From positions 1 through 36,536 of the forward strand of contig JASBTX010000017.1 of the NCBI GenBank assembly GCA_030148225.1: a DNA stretch of 36,536 nt. The letters run 5' to 3'. The notes under the pieces are model-generated. The model was not told where the DNA came from. It searched no databases and saw only the letters and a program-made list of their open reading frames with translations. Of this stretch, positions 1 through 7,412 are shown piece after piece. This DNA comes from Paracoccaceae bacterium (GTDB taxonomy: Bacteria > Pseudomonadota > Alphaproteobacteria > Rhodobacterales > Rhodobacteraceae). Numbering within the stretch: position 1 is the first letter of the stretch; the number at the start of each line of letters is the position of its first letter. The position numbers and the translations under genes are program-made.

Positions 1-2
1 AC

Positions 3-50
3 CGCAAACGCATCGCCAACAGCAAAGCCAGCCAGAGCTGCGATAGCTGA
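3..50 (+). CDS. C-terminal tail of an off-window gene, possibly transposase or IS helper
   Basis: An open frame enters from the left edge and ends at TGA 48-50, giving the short basic tail RKRIANSKASQSCDS. Basic tails are common in transposases and IS21 IstB-type helpers, and the repeats at 91-131 support a mobile-element origin. Sixteen codons are too few to identify a family, and two other frames are also open for a few codons, so this is a weak call. Confidence 0.25.
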   Translation, partial: RKRIANSKASQSCDS

Positions 51-90
51 GGTCTCCGCCCTGTCAGGCTTTGCTTCCCCCAGCGCTTTT

Positions 91-131
91 GGTGACATTT
101 CTACTTTGCAAACCGGGTGACATTTCTACTT
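91..131. repeat. Two direct repeats of 16 bp
   Basis: GGTGACATTTCTACTT occurs at 91-106 and again at 116-131 without a mismatch. Weaker similarity continues on the right of each copy (TTGCAA-like). They are read here as transposase-binding repeats of the IS whose end lies at the left edge. Confidence 0.8.
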
Positions 132-140
132 GGTTGCAAC

Positions 141-166
141 AGGAAACCCCGTTTCCGGGGTCTCCT
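141..166 (-). terminator. Hairpin after the flgPTAM operon
   Basis: AGGAAACCCC (141-150) can pair with GGGGTCTCCT (157-166) with one mismatch and a six-base loop. It lies 14 bp past the stop of the last minus-strand gene of the flgP operon. There is no clear T-run on the minus strand, so termination is plausible but not certain. Confidence 0.45.
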
Positions 167-179
167 GCCGCCTCTGATC

Positions 180-545
180 TCAGTGCTTGGAGACCTTGCG
201 GATCGCGTCGAGCTCGCTGGCGCTGATGCCGGTGTGTTTGGCGATGCGCTCTTGCGGCTGGCCGGTGCCGGCCATGTTGATGGCCAGTTCGATCATGCGG
301 TCGCTGACCAGCCATTCGAAATCACGCTTCATTTCGGCGACGCTGTCGGACAGGTCGGTCAGCATCTTGGACCCCTGCATGGCGGCGGTGCCGGCGGGTG
401 CGAGGCCGGTCTCTGAAAGTTTCGTGGCGCTCTGGTTCAGGGTCACCAGTTCATTGGCGATGCGGCGCAGGAACAGCAGGGCGATGGGCATCAGCACCAG
501 GCAGAGCGTGGTCAGACCGGTCAGCGCGAGTTCGATATGAGTCAT
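180..545 (-). CDS. Small membrane-anchored protein with DUF2802-like C-terminus
   Basis: 121 residues. A hydrophobic segment at about 8-25 anchors the N-terminus. The middle is polar and probably helical. The C-terminus (about 78-121) contains the segment GTGQPQERIAKHTGISASEL, which resembles the short helix-turn-helix-like end of DUF2802 proteins, found next to chemotaxis and flagellar genes in Vibrio and Pseudomonas. It is the last gene of the flgP-flgT-flgA-flgM operon, 16 bp after flgM. In Vibrio the gene after flgM is the chaperone flgN, but this protein has a membrane helix and does not look like FlgN. A role in flagellar function is inferred from position only. Confidence 0.55.
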   Translation of the reverse strand: MTHIELALTGLTTLCLVLMPIALLFLRRIANELVTLNQSATKLSETGLAPAGTAAMQGSKMLTDLSDSVAEMKRDFEWLVSDRMIELAINMAGTGQPQERIAKHTGISASELDAIRKVSKH

Positions 546-561
546 GTGTATGGCCTTCGGC

Positions 562-864
562 TTAGCGCATCAGAGCGCTGTAGTCTTGAAAGATGCTGTC
601 GGTGATGCGCTGCGGATCGAGCGGGTAGCGGCCCTCGGAGATCGCCTGCTTGATGCGCCCCACGTTTTCCGCATCAAAGGGCGGGCCGCTGGACGCCAGC
701 GTCTTGATCATTTCGACCGAAGCGGTGTCGCTGAAGCGCGACGTGTCGACAGCCTTGATGGCGCCAGTGCTGGCGGCCGCGTTCTTGCCAACAGTGGTGC
801 CGCCCGTCTGGACGGACTGCAGGCGCAGTTTTGCGCTGTTGGATGAATTGACCTGGTCGACCAT
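562..864 (-). CDS. flgM: Anti-sigma28 factor FlgM
   Basis: FlgM binds FliA in the cytoplasm and blocks it until the hook-basal body is finished, when FlgM is exported through the flagellar channel. The protein is 100 residues, normal for the family. The N-terminal half is polar and low-complexity, as expected for the disordered export region. The C-terminal half carries the sigma28-binding helices, recognisable in IKQAISEGRYPLDPQRITD (about 71-89) followed by an aromatic residue near the end. It sits 60 bp downstream of flgA, in the classical flgA-flgM order. Its target fliA is encoded at 6646-7365. No separate promoter with good -24/-12 spacing is seen in front of it. Confidence 0.93.
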   Translation of the reverse strand: MVDQVNSSNSAKLRLQSVQTGGTTVGKNAAASTGAIKAVDTSRFSDTASVEMIKTLASSGPPFDAENVGRIKQAISEGRYPLDPQRITDSIFQDYSALMR

Positions 865-924
865 TGAAACTCTCCGTTTCCGAGGCTGTAAGATGCCACA
901 CGTAACCCTGTGAACGGCACAACC

Positions 925-1647
925 TCATCGAATGTTAGGACGGACTTTCGTTTTATTGGGTCCAATGACGGTGACATGCAGGGCGCGCCCGCTGCGGGCG
1001 TTCGACACCCGGATCGCCTCGCCAAGCTGACCGGATTGCAGGGCGATCCCGCCGGTCTCGATGAGGATCGGGCCGGTCTCGATCTGGATCGTGACAGGGC
1101 TGCCTTCGCGCACCAGCCAGTCGTGATCGAGATGCCGCGCCAGAACCGCCTGCCCTGCCCCCAGATTGACCTTGAGGCGGCGCCCGATGGCGCTTGTCAG
1201 GTCGGTGATCTGCCCGTCCTGCCCGATGCCGGGCACCGTGCCGGTCGTCAGATGATCGCGGCTCAGGACAGTGCCTTTGGGCAGGCTCTCGGTGAGCACG
1301 ATGGCTTGGGTGACCGGGCTGTCCGCTGCGGCCGTGCGCGGGACGCGGGCCACGGGCTGGCCACCGTTGATGCGCACCCGGCGAGTCCAGCCCTGAATGT
1401 CGGGACAGGTGACGTCCACGGCACTCCAACCGGCTCTGCCCGGGGTGATGCTGGGAGGGGTCGAACAGGGCGGAAACCCCCTGTGTAGGGAGAGCACGGG
1501 GGTTCCGCCCTGCCCGGCTTCGGCCAGCGCCTGATGGATCAGATCGCTGACCTGCTGCCCGCTGAGCGGCTCGGCCCGGAGGGGGGCGGCCAGCATCAGC
1601 AGGAGGATCAGAGTTCGTATCGCTGTCTGGATCACAGATCTCATCAC
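925..1647 (-). CDS. flgA: P-ring assembly chaperone FlgA
   Basis: FlgA is a periplasmic chaperone needed to assemble the FlgI P-ring around the rod. The 240-residue product has a signal peptide of about 25 residues ending ...APLRA. An SAF-type region follows from about residue 110 (LPKGTVLSRDHL and onwards), then the typical C-terminal beta domain with LGEAIRVSNARSGRALHVTV near the end. Its start overlaps the flgT stop by 4 bp (ATGA), implying translational coupling. The partner flgI is at 33950-35062. Confidence 0.92.
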   Translation of the reverse strand: MMRSVIQTAIRTLILLLMLAAPLRAEPLSGQQVSDLIHQALAEAGQGGTPVLSLHRGFPPCSTPPSITPGRAGWSAVDVTCPDIQGWTRRVRINGGQPVARVPRTAAADSPVTQAIVLTESLPKGTVLSRDHLTTGTVPGIGQDGQITDLTSAIGRRLKVNLGAGQAVLARHLDHDWLVREGSPVTIQIETGPILIETGGIALQSGQLGEAIRVSNARSGRALHVTVIGPNKTKVRPNIR

Positions 1648-2729
1648 AGGCCGACCTCGACGAAATAGACCCTGAGACCGTCGAAACTTGCCGCGCTGCG
1701 GGTCGGATCAAGCGGGCGCAGGCGGACCTCGTCGCGGCTCAGACTGGTGATTTCCAAAAGGCCGAACCCGTCATTGCGGTCTTCGACAAAGGCCAGCGCG
1801 CTGCGGGTCAGCCCGTGGCGTTTGCCCAAGGGGGCCTGAAGTGCGCCACCGGCCATGTGCAGCCGCGCCTGTACCGGCTGGCAGGTGAGTTCTTCCAAGA
1901 GGGCGGTGACCGAGCGGTTCATGTCGGCCCGCAGGGCGGCTTCGACCTTGCTGCGCGAGGGCGTGGTGAGCATGCCGGTCAGCCCGCCTTTGGGGATCTT
2001 GGTGCTCTGGCGCAGTTCGCGGCGCAGCACGGTGCCGTCCTGTGCATGCAGGGTGACGAAGAGTGTCAGATCAAGCTTGGTGTTCGACCGGCGGACGGCG
2101 ATTTCCTGCCCCATCCGGTGATCGCCCGCCGCAGGCCGGGAGGCGCCGCGTGTGAGGGTGGTGTAGTCAAGGCTCTCCGAGACCTGCAGGGTGCGCGCAG
2201 GCGCGATGCGGTCGAGATCGACAGCCGGATGGCGGCGCAGGGTCTCGACCAGATCGAGGGCGAGATTCTGCGCCACGGCCCCGGACCACGCAGGCGCATC
2301 GGGGGCGACGGTGATCTTCGGCGGGGTGGCGCTGATCGTGAGGCGGCGCTGGTTGGCGCAGAGCCCGGTGTCCGCCGGGCCGACCACAGCCGAGATGCGC
2401 ACGGTCCACATGCCGTTGTTGAGGTCAGCCGAGAGCAGCTTGTAGGACAGGACCCGGCCCACGGGACGCAGGATCGCGAGGTCGGTGGTGATGCGGGCCT
2501 TGTCGAGCACGGTATGGCCGCGCAGCGTCGCCCCGCCGGAAAAAGCGGCCGAGACCAGCGCTTCGCTCAGCGCACGGATGCGGGCGGTGTCGCGATCGGC
2601 GGCGTTCACCACGAAGGCATTGCCCACCGCCTCAATGCGCAGGGCTGTTTCCTTCGCCTGTGCAGGTGCGGTGGCGGTCAACAGGATCAGCGTCAGCGCG
2701 CAGAGTGTCTGAATCAGGCTGCGGATCAT
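1644..2729 (-). CDS. flgT: Flagellar H-ring protein FlgT
   Basis: FlgT forms an extra periplasmic ring around the basal body. In Vibrio it supports PomAB stator assembly, and it is also required for flagella in Rhodobacter sphaeroides. The 361-residue product has a signal peptide (about 1-25, ending TAPAQA). An N-terminal domain beginning ALRIEAVGNAFVV fits the FlgT N-domain, followed by middle and C-terminal domains, the last of which ends LRVYFVEVGL. Start and stop overlap flgP and flgA by 4 bp each. The identification rests on the N-domain pattern, the length and the flgP/flgA context. Confidence 0.8.
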   Translation of the reverse strand: MIRSLIQTLCALTLILLTATAPAQAKETALRIEAVGNAFVVNAADRDTARIRALSEALVSAAFSGGATLRGHTVLDKARITTDLAILRPVGRVLSYKLLSADLNNGMWTVRISAVVGPADTGLCANQRRLTISATPPKITVAPDAPAWSGAVAQNLALDLVETLRRHPAVDLDRIAPARTLQVSESLDYTTLTRGASRPAAGDHRMGQEIAVRRSNTKLDLTLFVTLHAQDGTVLRRELRQSTKIPKGGLTGMLTTPSRSKVEAALRADMNRSVTALLEELTCQPVQARLHMAGGALQAPLGKRHGLTRSALAFVEDRNDGFGLLEITSLSRDEVRLRPLDPTRSAASFDGLRVYFVEVGL

Positions 2730-3253
2730 GAGCGCCCCACGGCCCGCATGATGTAGCGCACCACGTCGGGCGAGAGCGCCAGAACGACCTCGAAGGAATC
2801 GCCGTCTTTTGGCGTGATCCGCAGGGTGCGGGCACCGCGGATTTCGCCCTCGACGATGCCGCGGATGTAATCGCTGCGCACCACCTGATCGCGCACAGTG
2901 GTTTCCGAGCTGAGGCGGATGCCGTGCACCTGTTCGGTCAGATCGCGCAGTGCCTCCATGCGGGCAGCGCGGATCGCCATCAGGCGCTTTTCATTGAGCG
3001 ATGCGCCCGGCTGGGTCGAGACCTGCGACATGCCAAGCCCGGTGAACTGCGTCACCTCGGGTGCGGGCGACAGGGCACGGGCCATCCGGGGCGCGGGGCG
3101 CGGGGTCAGATTGTCCCGGGTTTCCGCCAGTTCCCGTGTTGAGAGGCTGGCATCGCTGGGCACCGCATCAACGGCGCGCGAGGGGGCCATGCAGGCGGTC
3201 AGCGACAGCGCCAGTGGCACGCAGATGGCAAGGCGAATGAAGGTGGAGGGCAT
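2726..3253 (-). CDS. flgP: Outer-membrane lipoprotein FlgP (LPP20 family)
   Basis: 175 residues. The signal peptide ends in a lipobox, SLTAC with Cys21, so the mature protein is a lipoprotein, probably in the outer membrane. The C-terminal half (about 85-175) has the LPP20/FlgP pattern: an Arg- and Ala-rich helix (RLMAIRAARMEALRDLTEQV), then a compact beta region. In Vibrio and Campylobacter FlgP builds the outermost basal-body ring. The open frame extends further upstream, but that part lies across the sigma54 promoter at 3297-3312 and lacks a signal sequence, so the ATG at 3253 is preferred; it gives a 5' leader of about 30 bases. First gene of the flgP-flgT-flgA-flgM operon. Confidence 0.82.
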   Translation of the reverse strand: MPSTFIRLAICVPLALSLTACMAPSRAVDAVPSDASLSTRELAETRDNLTPRPAPRMARALSPAPEVTQFTGLGMSQVSTQPGASLNEKRLMAIRAARMEALRDLTEQVHGIRLSSETTVRDQVVRSDYIRGIVEGEIRGARTLRITPKDGDSFEVVLALSPDVVRYIMRAVGRS

Positions 3254-3296
3254 GGGCAAGGTCCTTGTCCGGCTGAACAGCGTTTGAGCGCTTGCC

Positions 3297-3312
3297 TGCA
3301 AGGGCTGTGCCA
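3297..3312 (-). promoter_or_regulatory. Sigma54 (-24/-12) promoter of the flgP operon
   Basis: On the minus strand the site reads TGGCACAGCCCTTGCA, an excellent match to TGGCACG-N4-TTGCA with the GG and GC pairs correctly spaced. Predicted start is near 3286, about 30 bases before the flgP ATG. Confidence 0.85.
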
Positions 3313-3358
3313 GACAGCGGCGGCTTGCGGAAAAGCATCTGCCGGTACGGCGCGAAAT

Positions 3359-3374
3359 TGGCATGACATTTGCA
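3359..3374 (+). promoter_or_regulatory. Sigma54 (-24/-12) promoter of flhA-flhF-fliA
   Basis: TGGCATGACATTTGCA matches the -24/-12 consensus with one change. It is divergent from, and only 46 bp away from, the flgP promoter. Predicted start near 3385 leaves a leader of about 26 bases to the flhA ATG at 3411. Confidence 0.85.
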
Positions 3375-3410
3375 GCTTCGCGGGGACACGAAGGCAAGGA
3401 AAGTTCCCCG

Positions 3411-5582
3411 ATGGTTGCGCTGGCGCGTGCTGCAAACAGACCCCAACTCGGCGCAAGTCTCTTGCCCGTGGGCATTCTGGCTGTGGTCGCCATGATGGTG
3501 CTGCCGCTGCCGCTGGTGCTTCTGGACATCTTCTTCGTCTTCAACATCCTGCTGTCGCTCTTGGTGCTGATGGTGGCGCTCTACAGCTACCGGCCGCTGG
3601 ACTTCTCGTCCTTCCCGTCGGTGCTGCTGATCGCCACGGTGCTGCGGCTGGCGCTGAACGTGGCCTCGACCCGGATCGTTCTGACCGAGGGCCATACCGG
3701 CAGCGGGGCTGCCGGACAGGTGATCGAAGCCTTCGGCAATTTCGTCATCGCGGGCAATTTCGCGGTGGGGATCGTGGTCTTCCTGATCCTTGTCATCATC
3801 AACCTTGTCGTGATCACCAAGGGTGCGGGCCGCGTGTCGGAAGTGTCGGCGCGTTTCACGCTGGATGCGATGCCGGGCAAGCAGATGGCGATCGACGCCG
3901 ATCTCAATGCCGGGCTGCTGACCCCCGAACAGGCGCGCGCCCGCCGCGCCGAAGTGGGGGAAGAGGCGGATTTCTACGGTGCCATGGACGGTGCGTCGAA
4001 ATTCGTCAAAGGCGATGCCATCGCCGGTATCCTCATTCTGATCGCCAACATCCTTGGCGGCATCATCATCGGCACCTCGCAGCACGGTCTGTCCTTTGGG
4101 CAGGCCGCCGAGACCTATGTGCTCTTGTCCATCGGTGACGGCCTCGTTGCGCAGATCCCGTCGCTGCTCTTGTCGATTGCCACCGCGATCATCGTGACCC
4201 GCGTGGCCTCGACCCAGGACATGGCGGGCCATATCGGCGCGCAGATCGGTCTGCACCGCGCCTGGGTGCCGGTGGCGGCCGTGATGGGCATCATGGGGTT
4301 GATCCCCGGCATGCCGAACGGGCTGTTCCTGATCTTTGCCCTGGCGGCTGCTGCGGTGGCCTGGTTCACCCGTGACAAAGGCGAGGATGACAGTGCCGCG
4401 AAACCGGCGGCTGTCGGACAAGCGGCGCGCCCCGGTGCCCTGCCCGCGCCTGCTTCCGGATCGAACGGAGCAGCCTCCTCCGGAGGCGACAACCCCAATG
4501 CCAATGCGATCACACCCGAGGATGTCACCGATTACGCGCCCATCACCATCCAGATCGGCTTTGGCCTGATCCCGCTGATCGAGGAAAGTGCGGGTGGTGC
4601 GCTGGTGTCGCGGATCACCTCAATCCGCCGCGACGTGTCCAAGGCGATGGGTTTTGTCATTCCCGGCGTGCGCATCCGCGACGACATGGGCCTGCCCACC
4701 AACACCTACCGCATCCGCATCCGTCAGGCCGTGGTGGCCGAGGATGTGGCCTATCCGGATCGCAAGCTGGCGCTGCCCGGTGGCGGCACCATCCGCAAGC
4801 TGCGCGGGATCGAAGTGAAAGATCCGTCCTTCGGGCTGGATGCAGTCTGGATCCAGCCGCATCAGCAGACCGAGGCCGAGGCCGATGATTACGTCGTGGT
4901 CGAACCCGCCTCGGTGATCGCCACCCATCTGAGCCAGATGCTCTATTCCCATGCCGCCGATCTGATCGGGGCGGATGACGTGCAGGGCCTGCTCGACAAT
5001 CTCGAACGCGTGGCCCCGACGCTGGTGGAATCCGTGGTGCCGAAACTGGTGCCGCTGCATGTGCTGACGGCGGTGCTGCGCAACCTGCTGATGGAACGCA
5101 TGCCGATTGCCGATCTGCCGCGCATCCTCGAGGATCTGGCGGGCATGTCGGGTCGGATATCCGATCCGCAGGACATGGCCGAGGCGCTGCGCCGGGCGCT
5201 TGCGCCGCAGCTTTTGCAGCAGATCGCGCCGCTCAAGGAAAGTCTGCACCTGATCACGCTCTCCTCACCGCTTGAGGAACTGCTGGTGCGGTCGGTGCAC
5301 GGATCCGCCGGGCTGATCGTCGATGACGGTCTGACGCGGCAGATCCTGACCCAGCTCAACGCCGCAGAAGAGGCGGTGGTCGCCAAGGGCAGCCAGCCCG
5401 TGGTGGTCGTGTCGGCGCAGATGCGCCGGCCCTTCGCCGCCTTCCTGCGCGCCCATGGGGTGAGCGCCATCGTGATGGCGGTGTCGGAACTGCCGGACAA
5501 CCGCAAGGTCGAGATCGCCGCCAGCATCGGCGCGCAACTGCCCCCTGCCCCTGCCCCTGATGCCAGAGGATCCAACGGATGA
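3411..5582 (+). CDS. flhA: Flagellar export gate protein FlhA
   Basis: FlhA is the large inner-membrane subunit of the flagellar type III export gate; its cytoplasmic ring receives chaperone-substrate complexes. The product is 723 residues, normal for FlhA. The N-terminal half holds about eight hydrophobic segments with the family hallmark sequences PSVLLIATVLRLALNVASTR and DGLVAQIPSLLLSIATAIIV. A linker near residues 320-370 is rich in Ala, Gly and Ser. The C-terminal cytoplasmic domain starts around QIGFGLIPLI. A start at 3363 would lie inside the sigma54 promoter; the ATG at 3411 has an AAGGAAAG-like site about 9 bases upstream. It overlaps flhF by 4 bp. Confidence 0.96.
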   Translation: MVALARAANRPQLGASLLPVGILAVVAMMVLPLPLVLLDIFFVFNILLSLLVLMVALYSYRPLDFSSFPSVLLIATVLRLALNVASTRIVLTEGHTGSGAAGQVIEAFGNFVIAGNFAVGIVVFLILVIINLVVITKGAGRVSEVSARFTLDAMPGKQMAIDADLNAGLLTPEQARARRAEVGEEADFYGAMDGASKFVKGDAIAGILILIANILGGIIIGTSQHGLSFGQAAETYVLLSIGDGLVAQIPSLLLSIATAIIVTRVASTQDMAGHIGAQIGLHRAWVPVAAVMGIMGLIPGMPNGLFLIFALAAAAVAWFTRDKGEDDSAAKPAAVGQAARPGALPAPASGSNGAASSGGDNPNANAITPEDVTDYAPITIQIGFGLIPLIEESAGGALVSRITSIRRDVSKAMGFVIPGVRIRDDMGLPTNTYRIRIRQAVVAEDVAYPDRKLALPGGGTIRKLRGIEVKDPSFGLDAVWIQPHQQTEAEADDYVVVEPASVIATHLSQMLYSHAADLIGADDVQGLLDNLERVAPTLVESVVPKLVPLHVLTAVLRNLLMERMPIADLPRILEDLAGMSGRISDPQDMAEALRRALAPQLLQQIAPLKESLHLITLSSPLEELLVRSVHGSAGLIVDDGLTRQILTQLNAAEEAVVAKGSQPVVVVSAQMRRPFAAFLRAHGVSAIVMAVSELPDNRKVEIAASIGAQLPPAPAPDARGSNG

Positions 5583-6649
5583 GTACGATGACATTTCGCG
5601 CCCGGGACAATGCCACGGCGCTGGAGCTTGTCGAACGGCGCTTCGGGGGCGACGCGCTGATCCTGTCGACCGTTTATGTCGACGGGCGGGTCGAGATCAC
5701 CGCCACCGACGAGGTGCCGCCCCCGGCCAATTCCGAAGCTGCGGCATTCGGAACATCGCGTCGCCGGATCGATGTGATGCTGGACGAGGACGTGACGCTC
5801 GAGCCGCAGGCCGCGCCCGCACCAGCCCCCGAGGCTGTGCCCGAGCCCACGCACGAGACCGCCCTGCCAAGCTTTATGCGCCGCGCGGAGCGGCGCCCTT
5901 TTTCGGAGGCGCTGGAAGAGGCCAAGCAGGCCACGCCCGTGTCCTCCAAACCCGCAACACCCACGTCTTCGGCCAGCGCGTCACAGCGGCGGGCCGATAT
6001 TCTGGCGGCGCGGCGGATCGTCCTGGTCGGTCCCTCCGGAGCGGGCAAAACCCAGGTGGCGTTGCAGCTTGCGTTGCTGCTGCGGGCCCGCAGCCCGAAG
6101 GCGCGAACAGGTTTTGTCTTTTGCGGCACAGGTTCCCGGTCGGACGGCGCGGTTTTGGCACAGAAATCGCATCTGCTGGGTATGACAACCGTATTCAAGA
6201 AACCCGCTGATCTGGACGCCCCTGCATTGGGCGAGACCGAGATCGTTCTGCTGTCCGGACGGGTGCAGGACGCCGTGCTTCAGGCCCGTGGCCTGTTGGG
6301 CGCGCCCGGCACCCAAACGCTGCTTGTCCTGCCGGACGGGCTGCGCCCCCAGCGCATTGCCCGGCTGGGCGATCAGTGGCGCGAGATCACCAGTTCGGTG
6401 ACCTTTGGCCATGTTGCGGAAGCCGATGTGGCAGAGGCCGAAACCGCGCTCGCGGATCAGACCGGGCTTGAGCTGTTGTGGCTGTCGGATCCGGACGCGC
6501 TTGTCGACGGGCTGCGGCCGGTCGGGCCGGACGAGTTCACGCCCCCGGACACGCCTCCCACCGGGGACGAGACCACGTCCGCGCCTGACCAGCCCGCCGG
6601 GCCGGTTGTGTTTCGCAGTCACCACAAGACCCTGGAGGCCCGGCCATGA
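5579..6649 (+). CDS. flhF: FlhF-like SRP-type GTPase with divergent G domain
   Basis: FlhF proteins are SRP-family GTPases that set the site and number of polar flagella. The gene lies where flhF normally does, between flhA and fliA, overlapping both by 4 bp. The N-terminus (MTFRARDNATALELVERRFG, then DALIL) is the FlhF-type N-terminal domain, followed by a Pro/Ala-rich linker. A Walker A motif GPSGAGKT is at residues 151-158. Downstream the usual FlhF signatures are not recognisable: no DTAG-type G3 and no clear NKxD-type G4. At 356 residues it is shorter than many FlhF proteins, with a polar C-terminal tail. No flhG/fleN follows. GTPase activity is therefore doubtful, though a localisation role remains possible. 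Confidence 0.7.
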   Translation: MSTMTFRARDNATALELVERRFGGDALILSTVYVDGRVEITATDEVPPPANSEAAAFGTSRRRIDVMLDEDVTLEPQAAPAPAPEAVPEPTHETALPSFMRRAERRPFSEALEEAKQATPVSSKPATPTSSASASQRRADILAARRIVLVGPSGAGKTQVALQLALLLRARSPKARTGFVFCGTGSRSDGAVLAQKSHLLGMTTVFKKPADLDAPALGETEIVLLSGRVQDAVLQARGLLGAPGTQTLLVLPDGLRPQRIARLGDQWREITSSVTFGHVAEADVAEAETALADQTGLELLWLSDPDALVDGLRPVGPDEFTPPDTPPTGDETTSAPDQPAGPVVFRSHHKTLEARP

Positions 6650-7365
6650 TCGCCCCTCTCCGCTATGCAGAACAGCAGCCGCCAAGCCCGACCAGCCTTG
6701 TCGAGGCGCATATGCCGCTGGTGCAGCGCCTGGCCTGGCATTTCTACGGCCGGGTCGGCCGCTACGTGGAAGTCGATGACCTGTTGCAGGCCGGCTATCT
6801 GGGTCTGGTCGGTGCCGCACAGCGCTATACCGCCTGTGAGGGTGTCAGTTTTTCCGCCTATGCGGCGATCCGCATCCGCGGCTCGATCATCGACCATCTG
6901 CGCAGCAATTCGAACCTCTGCCGCAACACCATCAGCATGCGCAAGAAGGTCGAACAGGCCAGCCGCGACCTGTCGCAGGCGCTGGGGCGCGAACCGGAAA
7001 AGGCCGAACTGGCGGAGAAGCTTGGTATGTTGCCCGACGAGCTGCATGATTGGGAAAACCGGTTCCAGGTGAACCAGGTGCAATCCCTGGACGAGATCTA
7101 TACCGATCATTCGATCCTGTTCAGCGACACCAAGGGCACCGCCGAAGACGATCTGGAGCGCAGCCAGCTCAAGGAAATTCTCAAGGAATCGCTCACCGAA
7201 CTGCCCGAGCGCAGTGCGCTGGTGTTGCAGCTTTATTATGTCGAAGAACTGAACGTCTACGAAATCGCCGCCATTCTCGAAGTGTCGACGGGCCGCGTGT
7301 CGCAGATCAAGAAAGCCGCCATCGAGCAATTGCGCGACATCATCCAGGCGCGGCTGGCGGACTGA
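6646..7365 (+). CDS. fliA: Flagellar sigma factor FliA (sigma28)
   Basis: FliA directs RNA polymerase to late flagellar genes such as flagellin. The 239-residue product shows the expected order: region 2 (VDDLLQAGYLGLVGAAQRY; FSAYAAIRIRGSIIDHLR), region 3 (about 100-140), and region 4 with the helix-turn-helix YEIAAILEVSTGRVSQIKKA near the C-terminus. Start overlaps the flhF stop as ATGA. It is transcribed from the flhA sigma54 promoter, so sigma28 would be made after RpoN-dependent activation, and is inhibited by FlgM (562-864). Confidence 0.95.
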   Translation: MIAPLRYAEQQPPSPTSLVEAHMPLVQRLAWHFYGRVGRYVEVDDLLQAGYLGLVGAAQRYTACEGVSFSAYAAIRIRGSIIDHLRSNSNLCRNTISMRKKVEQASRDLSQALGREPEKAELAEKLGMLPDELHDWENRFQVNQVQSLDEIYTDHSILFSDTKGTAEDDLERSQLKEILKESLTELPERSALVLQLYYVEELNVYEIAAILEVSTGRVSQIKKAAIEQLRDIIQARLAD

Positions 7366-7412
7366 TCCCGCCCAGACGGGCGGGACTGGCAAAGACGCCG
7401 ACGGGCGGCGTC
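7366..7412. terminator. Two GC-rich hairpins between convergent fliA and fliD
   Basis: TCCCGCCC (7366-7373) pairs perfectly with GGGCGGGA (7378-7385) across a four-base loop. A second stem, GACGCC (7394-7399) with GGCGTC (7407-7412), overlaps the fliD stop codon. They lie between two converging genes and probably stop transcription from both sides. No long T-run follows. Confidence 0.55.

Larger units (their letters stand above)
1..141. mobile_element. Probable end of an insertion sequence (partial)
   Basis: Two exact copies of GGTGACATTTCTACTT lie at 91-106 and 116-131, 25 bp apart, just after a short reading frame that runs in from the left edge and stops at 48-50. Repeated short direct repeats just outside a transposition gene are typical of the transposase-binding ends of several IS families (IS21 and some integrase-core elements). 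The outer boundary is uncertain, about 131-141. The family is not determined: no transposase domain is inside the window. The flagellar operon on the minus strand ends only about 40 bp further on. Confidence 0.5.

Noticed and set aside
865..924. Possible sigma54 site before flgM (TGGCATC...AGCC on the minus strand)
   Set aside because: The GG and GC pairs are nine rather than ten bases apart and the -12 half lacks TTGC; flgM is more simply read with flgP-flgT-flgA.
3363..3410. Upstream ATG for flhA at 3363
   Set aside because: It lies inside the -24/-12 promoter, so it would not be on the message; the ATG at 3411 has a ribosome site and starts nearer the first conserved FlhA residues.
3168..4421. 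A 417-codon minus-strand frame opposite flhA
   Set aside because: His/Asp/Arg-rich shadow of the FlhA coding strand with no domain.
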